64,000 nt of DNA. It comes from Algiphilus sp022763315. Lineage in GTDB: Bacteria > Pseudomonadota > Gammaproteobacteria > Nevskiales > Nevskiaceae. The DNA lies in the NCBI RefSeq assembly GCF_965249985.1, contig NZ_OZ252280.1; one strand, given 5' to 3'. Each line of letters begins with the position of its first letter. Positions within the stretch are counted from its first letter, which is position 1. The notes below the pieces were generated by a model. It made no database searches and was not told where the DNA came from. It was given only the letters and a program-made list of their open reading frames with translations. The position numbers and the translations under genes are program-made. Below, piece after piece: positions 52,428-61,152 of the stretch.

Positions 52428-53708
52428 TCAGGCGGCCTCCTCGGTATCCGCAACGTGGGTCTCCACGCACAGGCGCGTGATCCGTCGGGCGTTGTGATGG
52501 CTGTAGTCGTAGTCGATGTCGCCGTCACCGTTGCGCAGTTCGGCGCGCGGGAACCGGCGCATGAACTCCTTGATCATCAGCCCGCCCTGCACGCGCACCA
52601 GGTAGGTCCCGATGCAGAAATGGGCGCCGGCGCCAAACACCAGATTGCCGTCGAGATTGCGGTCGATATCCAGGCGGTCCCAGTCGGGATATTTGGCGGG
52701 GTCATGCCACGCGGCCGAAAGGTTCACCAGAATGCACTGGCCCTTGGCAATAGCTTGCCCGCCGAATTCGGCGTCTTCGGCGGCGAAGCGGAAGAAGGGG
52801 AACTTGCCCATCGAACCATGGCGCAACAGCTCGATGATGGCGTTTTCCATGCGCTCGGGATGGGCACGCAGCTTCTCCATCTGATCGGGGTGCTCCAGCA
52901 ATCCCTTCAGGGCATAGGTATGCAGATCAGTGGCGGTGTCCGAACCTGCGGTGATCAGCGCCAGGATGATGGACAGGATGTCGTAGTCGTCAAGGCTATC
53001 GTCGCCGTCGCGCGCCGCGATCAGGCTGCCCAGAAAATCCTCTCCCGGATGATCGAGCGCGCGCCGCTCGCGGATCATCTGCTTGAAGAATTCGAAGCCA
53101 GGCAGCGTTGCCTGCACGGCGCGCTCACGCTCATCGGGCTTGAGATTCGGTCGCGTAGACAGCACCACATTGAGCGCGAAATCGTGGAAGAAATCCTCCA
53201 TGTCGGTGGGCACGCCCACCATCCGTGCAATCGAGCGCACCGGCAGCTTGGTGGCGATGGCCTCGTACACATCGAAGGTTTCAGGATTTCCGATGTCGTT
53301 GAAACAGGCATCCACCAGGTCGCGGATCTTGTCGTCGATCTTCGCCATCACCGGCTTCGAGAAGGCCGGCATGGTGAGCTTGCGCATCTTGAGGTGGGTG
53401 CGCGGGTCGACCACAAAGAGGGAATGGTCGAATACGTGATCCCAGTCGTTCTTGTCCGCCTCGGCCTTTTCCGGCGGCGCGTGCTCCCACAGGCGGAAGT
53501 TGGGCGAGAAGCGGTTGTCCTTGAGTAGTGCGCCGCATAATTCATGCGAATTCACCACCCACATCTGCAGATCGCGATGCCAGGCGATGGGGTAGTCGCG
53601 CAGCAGCTTCTGCCAGGTTTCCGTGGGGGCCCGAATGAAGTCCGGGGAAAAGGGGTTGAAGACCGAGCCATCGATCTCGACCCGGCCAGCCGTGGCGTTA
53701 TCGTGCAT
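52428..53708 (-). CDS. Cytochrome P450
   Basis: 426-residue soluble bacterial P450. Heme-binding loop FGAGAHFCIG with Cys365, I-helix LALITAGSDTATD (oxygen-activation acid/alcohol pair) and an ExxR-type helix ELLRHGSM are visible. Length is typical of class I P450s, which accept electrons from ferredoxin. It overlaps the TetR stop by eleven bases and is followed by rubredoxin, so TetR-P450-rubredoxin is one unit. Family (CYP number) and substrate cannot be assigned by eye. Confidence 0.95.
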   Translation of the reverse strand: MHDNATAGRVEIDGSVFNPFSPDFIRAPTETWQKLLRDYPIAWHRDLQMWVVNSHELCGALLKDNRFSPNFRLWEHAPPEKAEADKNDWDHVFDHSLFVVDPRTHLKMRKLTMPAFSKPVMAKIDDKIRDLVDACFNDIGNPETFDVYEAIATKLPVRSIARMVGVPTDMEDFFHDFALNVVLSTRPNLKPDERERAVQATLPGFEFFKQMIRERRALDHPGEDFLGSLIAARDGDDSLDDYDILSIILALITAGSDTATDLHTYALKGLLEHPDQMEKLRAHPERMENAIIELLRHGSMGKFPFFRFAAEDAEFGGQAIAKGQCILVNLSAAWHDPAKYPDWDRLDIDRNLDGNLVFGAGAHFCIGTYLVRVQGGLMIKEFMRRFPRAELRNGDGDIDYDYSHHNARRITRLCVETHVADTEEAA

Positions 53709-54492
53709 AGGGAGCCTCCTCGTCTGCTGCTGCCATCGGGTGCAGCGCTTCCTGTATGTCTGCCTGTGTGGCTATCGCAATGGGGAGCCGCTCGCCCCGG
53801 TCACAGGCGAAGCCTTGCAGCAAAGCAATCAACGCGCTGCGCCAGTGCGCCTCGCCGTCCACGCGATAGGCGGCAAGCCCACGCTGCAGATGCGGAAAGC
53901 GGTCCTCGTCCTGACGATCCATCGCCCGCTGCATCGCGGCCACGGCCTGGGTGGTGCCCCCTGCCGCACGCACGCCTATGGCGCCCGCCGCCGCGCCAAT
54001 CGCGAGCATGGCGACAGCGTTGTGCAGGCGCATGCCTTCGGTGACCGTGACGCCACAGGCGGACAGCCGGCTGAGAAAGGGTTCCAGGAAGACCATCTCC
54101 GCCTCCGGACCCAGTCGCCCGGCGAGCAACTCGCTGATCAGTTGCGGCTCGCCGAGAAAGACCTCGCGCAGGCTATCGGCGTACGACAGTACGACCTCCG
54201 ACCAGTGCAACGCGGTGGTTTGTCCCCAGGCCGGTTGACGCTGGCGCAGCGCCAGCCGGAAGGCCGCCAGACGCACGAGTTCATCGCGTCCGCTAACGTA
54301 GCGGTAGAGCGTTGCCGTACCCACCCCCAGCTTCTGTGCGACGCGCCGAGGCGTCACTTCGGTCAGGCCGATCTCGGTAGCCGCATCCAGGATCTGGTCC
54401 AGGGTCACCGCTGGCGGCCGGCCGACGGTGCGCCGTCGCCGAGCGGAAGAGGACGCCTTGGCGTCATTGGATGGAGCCTCTGCCATGGACAC
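53698..54492 (-). CDS. TetR family transcriptional regulator
   Basis: 264-residue protein with an N-terminal helix-turn-helix (about residues 27-75: ILDAATEIGLTEVTPRRVAQ, cited as LTEVTPRRVAQKLGVGTATL in part, then YRYVSGRDELVRLA) and a C-terminal ligand-binding domain. A long basic N-terminus (ARRRRTVGRPP) precedes the HTH. It overlaps the P450 start and is probably autoregulatory for the TetR-P450-rubredoxin unit; no operator was identified. Confidence 0.92.
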   Translation of the reverse strand: MSMAEAPSNDAKASSSARRRRTVGRPPAVTLDQILDAATEIGLTEVTPRRVAQKLGVGTATLYRYVSGRDELVRLAAFRLALRQRQPAWGQTTALHWSEVVLSYADSLREVFLGEPQLISELLAGRLGPEAEMVFLEPFLSRLSACGVTVTEGMRLHNAVAMLAIGAAAGAIGVRAAGGTTQAVAAMQRAMDRQDEDRFPHLQRGLAAYRVDGEAHWRSALIALLQGFACDRGERLPIAIATQADIQEALHPMAAADEEAPYAR

Positions 54493-54589
54493 GCTGCCTG
54501 CGCGAAAGGAATTTTGAGACAGACATTCGCAAATGGCTTAGTCCCTGGCCTCCTCCGGATGGGGGAGATGCACCGCGCCGAAAACGACC

Positions 54590-54913
54590 TCAGGCCGCGG
54601 GCGCGATCTCAACCGTGATGCCCGACGTGTCGTCGTCCAGCACGATCTGGCAGGCAAGTCGGGAACCGGGACGCAGTTCCACGAAATCTTCCAGCGCTTC
54701 CAGCATCATGGCCTCGTCCTCGCTCCGCTCGGGCAGGCGCGCGACCCACTCGTCGACCACATAGACGTGACAGGTCCCGCAGGAGCACATCCCCCCGCAA
54801 GTGCCTTCGACGCCGGTACTGGCGTCGCGCAGTACCTCCATGAGCGGGCTGCCGCCCTCTGCTTCGAGGGTCTGCACTTCGCCCTCCCGGGTTGTGACAT
54901 GCACCTGGGCCAT
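54590..54913 (-). CDS. [2Fe-2S] ferredoxin
   Basis: 107-residue ferredoxin of the adrenodoxin/putidaredoxin type. Cysteines C39, C45, C48 and C88 form the C-x5-C-x2-C...C pattern; an extra Cys43 is present (EGTCGGMCSCGTCHVY). ATG 54913 is the start; the frame extends upstream without homology. It sits directly upstream of TetR and the P450 and downstream of the Rieske gene, so it could serve either oxygenase. No ferredoxin reductase is present in the window. Confidence 0.95.
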   Translation of the reverse strand: MAQVHVTTREGEVQTLEAEGGSPLMEVLRDASTGVEGTCGGMCSCGTCHVYVVDEWVARLPERSEDEAMMLEALEDFVELRPGSRLACQIVLDDDTSGITVEIAPAA

Positions 54914-54940
54914 GAGCCGTTTTGTCCTCCAAAGTCCACG

Positions 54941-54969
54941 AAAAAGGGGGCGGCGCAATGGCCGCCCCC
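54941..54969 (-). terminator. Intrinsic terminator after the Rieske oxygenase gene
   Basis: Nine-base arms GGGGGCGGC (54946-54954) and GCCGCCCCC (54961-54969) with a 6-base loop are followed on the minus strand by TTTTT. It starts 15 bases after the Rieske stop, separating that gene from ferredoxin. Confidence 0.9.
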
Positions 54970-54983
54970 GTCCTCGCGCGTAT

Positions 54984-55997
54984 CTAGATTTTTGCCAGCG
55001 TCTCTTCATCCGCAACGTAGAACTGCTTGAACCACTTGCGGAATTGGAGCACAGGACCGTCACCGTCGCAGAGCAACGGATTGGGGCGATATTTCTTGTG
55101 ATTCCAGACAATGAAGTCGACGCTCTCGAAGCCGGCGCTTTCCTCGCCCTCGGCCTCGCCGATCATGTGGTCGACGATCTTCTTGGCGATCATCAGTTCC
55201 TGCGAGCCTTCCGGGTAGTCCTTGTGCCGGAAGCTCATGTTCATCTGGCTCTTGTCGACGTCGATCGGCTGGGTGTAGCTGATCATGGTCGCGCTCACGC
55301 CGTTCTGGGTGAATTCGAAGATATTCAGACCCGGACCATAACCACGGCCCACGATGTAGCCATTGGCCATGTTGATGTCGATGATGTGGCCGTCGAAGTT
55401 GACCTCCGCCGGCGGAATCGCCTCGGCGCCGTGCAGGAACTTCAGGTGGGCGAAGTCGACGCCGTTTTCAGCGATTTCCTGAATGGCGGTGTGCGCGGTC
55501 CATGAGCCCTTGCGGTCACCCGTCCAGCCGCTCTCGTCTTCGATGGCGGGGATATAGGGCAGCTCCCAGCTTGGCGCTTCGCACTTGGGGTGATACCACG
55601 CCCAGATCATGCCGTACTTCTCGACCACCGGAAGGGTGCGCAGAATCGCCTGCTTCTTGGTGATGGGCGGCGCCACCTTGCCGTACGGGATCTTCTTGCA
55701 CCAGCCTTCCGTGTCGTACTCCCAGTGGTGGAAGGGGCAGCGGATGTTCTCGCCCACGACCTTGCCGCCGTGCCCGATGTGGGCGCCGAGGTGCGGACAG
55801 TACGGATCGGTCATGCCAACCTTGCCGGACTCGCTGCGGAAGAGCACCCATTCCTGGCCGAAGATATAGACGTTGCGAATCTCCTCCTTTGCCAGATTCT
55901 CCGAGAAATCCACGTGGAACCAACCGGCGGGAATCGGGAAGGGACAGCGCTCGAGCTGTTGGGATTCGAGCAGCTGCTGAAGATTGATGGCACCCAT
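54984..55997 (-). CDS. Rieske non-heme iron oxygenase, ketosteroid hydroxylase/Neverland-like
   Basis: 337-residue terminal oxygenase. The Rieske center is CPHLGAH (Cys67, His69) with CPFHHW (Cys87, His90). The mononuclear iron site is ENGVDFAHLKFLHG (Asp181, His184, His189). Length and the ENG-V-D-x2-H-x4-H layout resemble KshA and the cholesterol 7-desaturase group, suggesting a steroid-like or other polycyclic substrate, which is inference. ATG 55997 has AGGAGG 9 nt upstream. The gene ends at its own terminator and is followed at a distance by ferredoxin. Confidence 0.92.
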   Translation of the reverse strand: MGAINLQQLLESQQLERCPFPIPAGWFHVDFSENLAKEEIRNVYIFGQEWVLFRSESGKVGMTDPYCPHLGAHIGHGGKVVGENIRCPFHHWEYDTEGWCKKIPYGKVAPPITKKQAILRTLPVVEKYGMIWAWYHPKCEAPSWELPYIPAIEDESGWTGDRKGSWTAHTAIQEIAENGVDFAHLKFLHGAEAIPPAEVNFDGHIIDINMANGYIVGRGYGPGLNIFEFTQNGVSATMISYTQPIDVDKSQMNMSFRHKDYPEGSQELMIAKKIVDHMIGEAEGEESAGFESVDFIVWNHKKYRPNPLLCDGDGPVLQFRKWFKQFYVADEETLAKI

Positions 55998-56102
55998 GGA
56001 AAACGCCTCCTGCTGCGTATGGCAATGACGGCGGGGATACACGGCCCACGCCTTGAGAGTAGAACCATAGTGCGCAGCGTAGCCTGCCCTGTCCTACTCC
56101 AT

Positions 56103-57521
56103 TCAGGTGATAGTTGTGCGCCCTTCACGCCACACCACTACAGGGCGCACACGCGATAGATCCGCGCAGGCGCCGGCCCAGTCGGTGTCGAGCAAGAGCA
56201 TGTCGGCGCGTCCGCCCACCCCTAAGCGACGCCGTTTCCCCGGCGTGTCCAGATCACCGGCCGTGGCGTCGTAGGCGGCCTCCGGGGTCAGCGCCTCACC
56301 GGCGCCGATCACCGCGCCCGCACGGGTACGCCGGTCCACCGCCGCCTGCATGGCCCGCCAGGGATCGATGTCGGCGTAAGGCGCGTCGCTGCTCAATGCC
56401 AGCGGGATGCCTGCCTGTTGCAGACTGGCAAGGCGATAAAGATGGGGTTGATCGTCAGGCTCCACTTCGCGCAGATAGTCATCGCCGCGCTCGGCAATCA
56501 ACGCCGGCTGAGTGACCACGATCAGCCCCAGCTCCGCCATCTGCGCGACGGCCTCCGGGGGCGCCACCGAGGCGTGTTCAATGCGATCACCCGGCCGCAC
56601 GCCGGTTTCGCACAGCGCGGCCAGGGCGAAGGTGAGATCGACGCGACTCACGCAATGCATGGCGACATTGCGGCCGACCGCATGCGCGGCGCGGATCTGC
56701 GCCTTGAAGGCGCCGTACTCCGGCAGGGCGTGATCGTGCAGATGAAACTTGCGTGCGCCCACGCGAATCCGGCGGGTTCCGGTATCAAGTCGACGATTCA
56801 AATCGGTGCCGCCCATTACCACCAGATCCTGCAGCAGGGCACCCTGCTGCTGCGCCTCAAGGAAATGGGCGTAATCCTCTGCATCATTGCTGTGCGTGCA
56901 GTCGGTCACCGCGGTGACCCCCATCGCCCACAGCCGCTGGCTGAATTCACGCAAGCAGGGCCGGCGCTGCTCCATCCGAGCACGCAGCCAGGCATCACCG
57001 TCATACAGTCGACCGGTCGCCGCACCCGATTCATCCTGCTCCAGCGGTGGCCTGGCGTCTTCCGGGTCGACGCCGATACGGCGCAGCGCAAGGCTGTTGA
57101 GCACCCACAGCCGCCCGCTGCGATGCTGGATACGCACCGGCCGCTGCGGCAGCACACGGTCCAGCCAATACCGGTCCAGTTGGCTACCGGTGCCCTCGAA
57201 GAGCACACCGTGGTAGCCCACGCCGCGCAGCCAGTCGTCATCCCGACGCGTGCGGTCCGCAGCGATCAGCGCCTGCTCCAACCCATCGGCGTCACCGCAG
57301 GCGGCAGCAGAGCAGTCCACCGAGGCGCGCGCCGCTGCGGTGCCCAGCAGATGAATGTGGTGGTCACACAGGCTGGGCAGAAGCGCGCGGCCGCGCGCTG
57401 GGATCTCCACTTCGTCGCGACTGCGCTCCAGGTGCGGCGCGATGGCGCTGATCATGCCGTCCACCACCCGGAGGTCGGCGCGCCGCTGGCCGAAATCCAG
57501 CTCGGCATCTCGAATCAGCAT
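56103..57521 (-). CDS. Amidohydrolase family protein (YtcJ-like)
   Basis: 472-residue metal-dependent hydrolase. The first metal motif is LCDHHIHLLGT; further histidines lie in HLHDHALPEYG, NVAMHCVSR, RIEHASVAPP and the aspartate in ALSSDAPYADI. This is the amidohydrolase_3/YtcJ pattern. It overlaps the CoA transferase stop by seven bases and is followed by a 105-base gap before the Rieske gene. Substrate is unknown; members cleave many amide or cyclic compounds. Confidence 0.86.
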   Translation of the reverse strand: MLIRDAELDFGQRRADLRVVDGMISAIAPHLERSRDEVEIPARGRALLPSLCDHHIHLLGTAAARASVDCSAAACGDADGLEQALIAADRTRRDDDWLRGVGYHGVLFEGTGSQLDRYWLDRVLPQRPVRIQHRSGRLWVLNSLALRRIGVDPEDARPPLEQDESGAATGRLYDGDAWLRARMEQRRPCLREFSQRLWAMGVTAVTDCTHSNDAEDYAHFLEAQQQGALLQDLVVMGGTDLNRRLDTGTRRIRVGARKFHLHDHALPEYGAFKAQIRAAHAVGRNVAMHCVSRVDLTFALAALCETGVRPGDRIEHASVAPPEAVAQMAELGLIVVTQPALIAERGDDYLREVEPDDQPHLYRLASLQQAGIPLALSSDAPYADIDPWRAMQAAVDRRTRAGAVIGAGEALTPEAAYDATAGDLDTPGKRRRLGVGGRADMLLLDTDWAGACADLSRVRPVVVWREGRTTIT

Positions 57522-58894
57522 GGCGACACACGCTGCGCCAGGATGCGCGCATTGTCTGCGCCCAGCGGCGCCGCCGGCTTGCAGACGTGGCGCCAACGCG
57601 GCGGCTGTGGCGCAATGCCCTCTCGCTCCAACAAGGCCTGCCAGGCACGGCTTTGGGCGCGCCAGGGCGTATCCACACCCGTTGCCGTGATGACATGCCC
57701 CACCACGTCGCGCAGCGCCAGGGCGCGCAGACCGCCCCCGCCGCGCAGCCAGCCGTCCCAGGCCAGCAAGGCTGCGTGCAGTCCGGTGATGGGGTCAGCG
57801 AGCGCATCGCCCACAAAACAGGCGCTGCCGTAGGCCTGCGCCATGATCCAGCCGAGGCCGGCGCCAATGGCGGCATCGTCGCCAAAGGCCACCCGCTCGG
57901 CATTCTCCCCTTCGCGACCATAGCCGGTGATGGCGATCCAGGTGCGTCCCGGCCGCTCTGCCACCAGTTCTTCTGCATGAATGCCCAGCTGGCGCAGGCC
58001 GCGCGGCCGCGCCGCCTCGATCACGATATCGGCCGCGCGCAGAAGCGTCAGCAACTGTCCGCGGCCCTCGGCGCTATCCAGCGCCAGCGCCACACTCGCC
58101 TTGCCGGCGTGCAGACGGTCAAAGAATGCCGCGTGCCCCTGACGCGCACCATCGGGCCGCTGCGTGCTTTCCACCTTGATGACCTCCGCGCCCAGCCGCT
58201 GCAAGAGATGGCTGCACAGCGGACCAGCCCACAGGCTGGAGAGATCCACCACCAGCGGTCGTCGTCTGCGCGCCGACACGGGTGCGATGCCGCCAGCAGC
58301 CAACTGCTGAAACCAGGCGCAGCGCGCTCGGGGCGGCGCCACGGCCACTACCGGCAGCCCAAGCCACTGGGCGCGCTCCAGCAACCGAGCCTGTGGCTGC
58401 TGCACCAGCGCACCTGCCAGACTCGGCCAGTCCGTCACTTCGGACGCTTCCAGCCAGGCTGGCAGCAGAGTCCAATCGCTATCGCGCGCCAGGTGGACCG
58501 CCAGCAGGCCATCGCGGCAAGACAGCAGCCGGCAGGCTCCGGCGGCGGATTGCGCACCGCTTCGCCGCAATCCGAGCAGGGCCGCGCGCTCCGTCAGGAG
58601 GGCGGCGCCATCGATGTCGTGGAGGGCGTCGGCACCCGGCATGCTCCGGAGCGCAGCCAGAGCGGCATCGGCCGCGGCCGCCAACGGCACCGGACAGACG
58701 AGAGGCGGGGCTTCCGCCCTGCCCGTCAGCCAATGCAGCCCACAGTCGGCGGCCCGTACCGCTGGGTGATCGTCGGGGGGCGCCGGCGTGGCACGGCGCC
58801 CAAGGTCATGCAACAGGCCGCCGGCGTAATGCTGCGCAAAGCAGCGTGCGTCGGCCTGCGTGCGCGGGCCGGCTAACGCTGGCGCTGTGCCCAC
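57515..58894 (-). CDS. CoA transferase, CaiB/BaiF (class III) family
   Basis: 459-residue class III CoA-transferase-like protein. The canonical N-terminal CaiB segment LVVDLSSLWAGPLCSHLLQ, followed by GAEVIKVES, only begins at about residue 205, and the stretch before it (residues 1-200) resembles a degenerate CaiB domain (CRDGLLAVHLARD). The expected region with the active-site aspartate is GDALADPITGLHAALLA. It starts at GTG 58894, overlapping the SRPBCC stop by 22 bases; an alternative start inside this overlap is possible. It likely activates or transfers CoA in the catabolic route. The duplicated layout is known in actinobacterial relatives. Confidence 0.8.
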   Translation of the reverse strand: MGTAPALAGPRTQADARCFAQHYAGGLLHDLGRRATPAPPDDHPAVRAADCGLHWLTGRAEAPPLVCPVPLAAAADAALAALRSMPGADALHDIDGAALLTERAALLGLRRSGAQSAAGACRLLSCRDGLLAVHLARDSDWTLLPAWLEASEVTDWPSLAGALVQQPQARLLERAQWLGLPVVAVAPPRARCAWFQQLAAGGIAPVSARRRRPLVVDLSSLWAGPLCSHLLQRLGAEVIKVESTQRPDGARQGHAAFFDRLHAGKASVALALDSAEGRGQLLTLLRAADIVIEAARPRGLRQLGIHAEELVAERPGRTWIAITGYGREGENAERVAFGDDAAIGAGLGWIMAQAYGSACFVGDALADPITGLHAALLAWDGWLRGGGGLRALALRDVVGHVITATGVDTPWRAQSRAWQALLEREGIAPQPPRWRHVCKPAAPLGADNARILAQRVSPC

Positions 58895-59328
58895 AGGGCT
58901 TCGGCGCGCTGCTTGACGGCAGCATTCATGCCGGCGAAGCCAGCACGCAGGCGCGCCCCAAGCAGTCCCCGTACCACCGGCATCATCCAGCCACGCAATT
59001 CAAAGTGCGACTGGTAGCGGCAGCACCCCTCGCCATCCGGGCGAATGTCGTGCCAGCGCGCGCTGGACAGGGCACCCAGCGGCACGGGCTTCATGCGATA
59101 GGCAAAGCCATGGCCGTCGTCGTAGTCGGTGATCCATTCCCGCTGCTGTTGCGGGCGCGCCATCAGATGCACCGTCATGTCGATCGGGTCCCCCGGCTGC
59201 AGCGTCGACTGACAGCGACTCACAAAGGGGTTCCACTCGCCGTAGCGCGGCAGATCGGTGATGACCTCCCAGACTATGGCGGCGGGGGCATCAATGTGCA
59301 GATTCTCTTCGTAGACAAAGGTGGCCAT
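58873..59328 (-). CDS. SRPBCC family protein
   Basis: 151-residue START-like protein. HIDAPAAIVWEVITDLPRYGEWNPF is the typical first strand and helix (polyketide cyclase/dehydrase type, cited as DLPRYGEWNPF). A hydrophobic ligand pocket is inferred from fold. It shares its first base with the stop of the ligase gene upstream (59328), so it is coupled. Catalytic function unclear. Confidence 0.82.
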   Translation of the reverse strand: MATFVYEENLHIDAPAAIVWEVITDLPRYGEWNPFVSRCQSTLQPGDPIDMTVHLMARPQQQREWITDYDDGHGFAYRMKPVPLGALSSARWHDIRPDGEGCCRYQSHFELRGWMMPVVRGLLGARLRAGFAGMNAAVKQRAEALWAQRQR

Positions 59329-60836
59329 CAGGCGGGTACCGGTTCGGCGAGATCATCGCGGATGACGCGACGCAGCACCTTGCCCATCTCATTGTAGGGA
59401 AGGGCATCGTAGAAGCGTATAACCTGCGGCACCCGCGAAGAACGTAGCTGGGCGCGCACCAGATCCTGCAGCACCTCGGCCGAAACCTCCTGGCCGGGGA
59501 TCAATACCACCGCGGCTCCGACGCCCTCACCCCACTGATCGTCCGGCACCGCCACCACCGCGGCATCGGCCACGGCCGGGTGCGCCAGCAGGACATCCTC
59601 GACCTCGCCCGGCGAAATATTCTCGCCGCCGCGCACGATGACGTCATCGGCGCGGCCGTCGAGATAGAGATAGCCCTCGGCATCCAGAAAGCCGCGGTCG
59701 CGGGTCGGGAACCAGCCCTCGGCATCGAGCTGGGAACCAAGGGAAAGATATTCGCCGGAGACCTGCGGGCCGCGTACGAAGACCAGGCCCGCTTCCTCGG
59801 GGCCGAGCACCGTATTGTCCTCGTCGCGAATCTGAATCTCCACCGCCCCGGTGGGCTGCCCCGCCGACGACAGCCGGCGCCGGATCTTCGGATCGTCACT
59901 GGCAATGGCGAGACGGTGGTCGTCCGGACCGAGCACCGCCACCGTCGAACTCGTTTCGGTCAGCCCGTAGGCATTGGTGAAATCGACCTGCGGCAGCAGC
60001 TGCATGGCGCGCTCGATGGTGGCCTGCGGCATGCGGCCGCCGCCGTAGGCAATGGCGCGCAGGCTGGGCAGCCCCGCCCCGCCCTCGCCGTCGAGCACGT
60101 CGATGATGCGGCTGAGCATGGTCGGCACCACGAAGGCGTTGCTCGCCGACTCCGCACGGCAGGCCCGCACCCAGGCCTGCGGCTCGAAGGCACCGATGGT
60201 GGCCATGCGCCGCGCGGCATAGGTGGAACTGAGAATCGCCGAGATGCCGGCGATGTGATAGGGCGGCACGCTGACCAGATTGGCGTCGGTCTCCTCGGCA
60301 GCGCCGAACTCGACGGTGCCGATGATGTAGGCGCTCAGATTCTCGTGGCGCAGCACCGCGGCCTTGGGCGCGCCGGTGGTGCCGCTGGTGAACAACTGCA
60401 CGGCGATGGTGGCGGGGTCCTCCGCCGCGGTGGATGCGGCACCGGCTGCCGCCTCGGCCGCCGCCAGGAAATCCGCGCGCTTCATCAGCGTCAGTCCCTC
60501 GCGCGGCTGGATGCGCCCCTCGGCTTCTGGCCCGACCACCAACAGTGCCGGCGCCACCCGCCCCAGCAATGCCTCAAGTTCCTCGTCGGTCAAGCGGTAG
60601 TTCAGGGGCACGTACGGAACAGCCGCGTGCGCCGCGCCAAACAGCGCCACCGCCGTCGCCTGGCTGTTGACGTCGAGAAAAGCCAGATGCGAGGCGCCGG
60701 ACGCGCGCACCACCTCTGCCGCACCCAGTGCCAGCGCCTGCAGCTCCGCAAAAGTGACGCGGGTTCCGTCGTGCGAGATGGCAACACGGTCGCCGAAGGC
60801 TTCGGCGCTCATGTCGAGCAGCATGGTGATATTCAT
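59328..60836 (-). CDS. AMP-dependent acyl-CoA ligase (class I adenylate-forming)
   Basis: 502-residue enzyme that activates a carboxylic acid to an acyl-CoA via acyl-AMP. The P-loop is LFTSGTTGAPKAAVL, with VSVPPYHIAGI, AYGLTETSSTVA, YLDGRADDVIVRGGENISPGEVED (cited as GRADDVIVRGGENISPGE) and the C-terminal lysine region NEMGKVLRRV. Length is normal for FadD-like or aryl-CoA ligases. It lies five bases from a 103-residue orphan gene upstream, and its stop overlaps the SRPBCC start by one base. Substrate unknown. Confidence 0.92.
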   Translation of the reverse strand: MNITMLLDMSAEAFGDRVAISHDGTRVTFAELQALALGAAEVVRASGASHLAFLDVNSQATAVALFGAAHAAVPYVPLNYRLTDEELEALLGRVAPALLVVGPEAEGRIQPREGLTLMKRADFLAAAEAAAGAASTAAEDPATIAVQLFTSGTTGAPKAAVLRHENLSAYIIGTVEFGAAEETDANLVSVPPYHIAGISAILSSTYAARRMATIGAFEPQAWVRACRAESASNAFVVPTMLSRIIDVLDGEGGAGLPSLRAIAYGGGRMPQATIERAMQLLPQVDFTNAYGLTETSSTVAVLGPDDHRLAIASDDPKIRRRLSSAGQPTGAVEIQIRDEDNTVLGPEEAGLVFVRGPQVSGEYLSLGSQLDAEGWFPTRDRGFLDAEGYLYLDGRADDVIVRGGENISPGEVEDVLLAHPAVADAAVVAVPDDQWGEGVGAAVVLIPGQEVSAEVLQDLVRAQLRSSRVPQVIRFYDALPYNEMGKVLRRVIRDDLAEPVPA

Positions 60837-60840
60837 GGAA

Positions 60841-61152
60841 TCAGTCCGAGGACGGCAGCTGCTTCGCCTGCTTCACTGCCAGCGGTTCGCCGTTCAGCAC
60901 CATGCTGCCCTCACCGCCTTTGGTGCAGAGCAACTCGATGGATTCATCCGCATTGACATAGCGCTTGCCCATGAGGGTGCCGCCGGCGAAGTTGGCGTCG
61001 AGGCTGGCGCCATCGGCGTTGCCGTCCGGCGCAAGCATCGGATGGCCGCCGCACTGCAGGTCGTAGTCGCCTGCCGGTGCCTTGATCACCATGGCCTGGG
61101 TATCGCACACCGCGCTTTTGACGCGGGCACCTGCTTTGAGGGGAATACTCAT
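60841..61152 (-). CDS. Conserved-looking small protein of unknown function
   Basis: 103-residue soluble protein without signal peptide, coupled to the hydrolase upstream (ATGA overlap) and five bases before the ligase. It has cysteines at about 16, 34 and 75 (SAVCDTQAM, LQCGGHPML, LLCTKGGEG), which could bind metal or form a disulfide; the GGHPML and TKGGEG segments look conserved. I do not recognise a domain. Coding is supported by clean coupling to both neighbours. Function not assigned. Confidence 0.75.
   Translation of the reverse strand: MSIPLKAGARVKSAVCDTQAMVIKAPAGDYDLQCGGHPMLAPDGNADGASLDANFAGGTLMGKRYVNADESIELLCTKGGEGSMVLNGEPLAVKQAKQLPSSD

Noticed and set aside
57515..58894. Circularly permuted CoA transferase as a new fold
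   Set aside because: The degenerate first half followed by a canonical CaiB half resembles known two-part class III transferases, so a new permutation is not needed to explain it.
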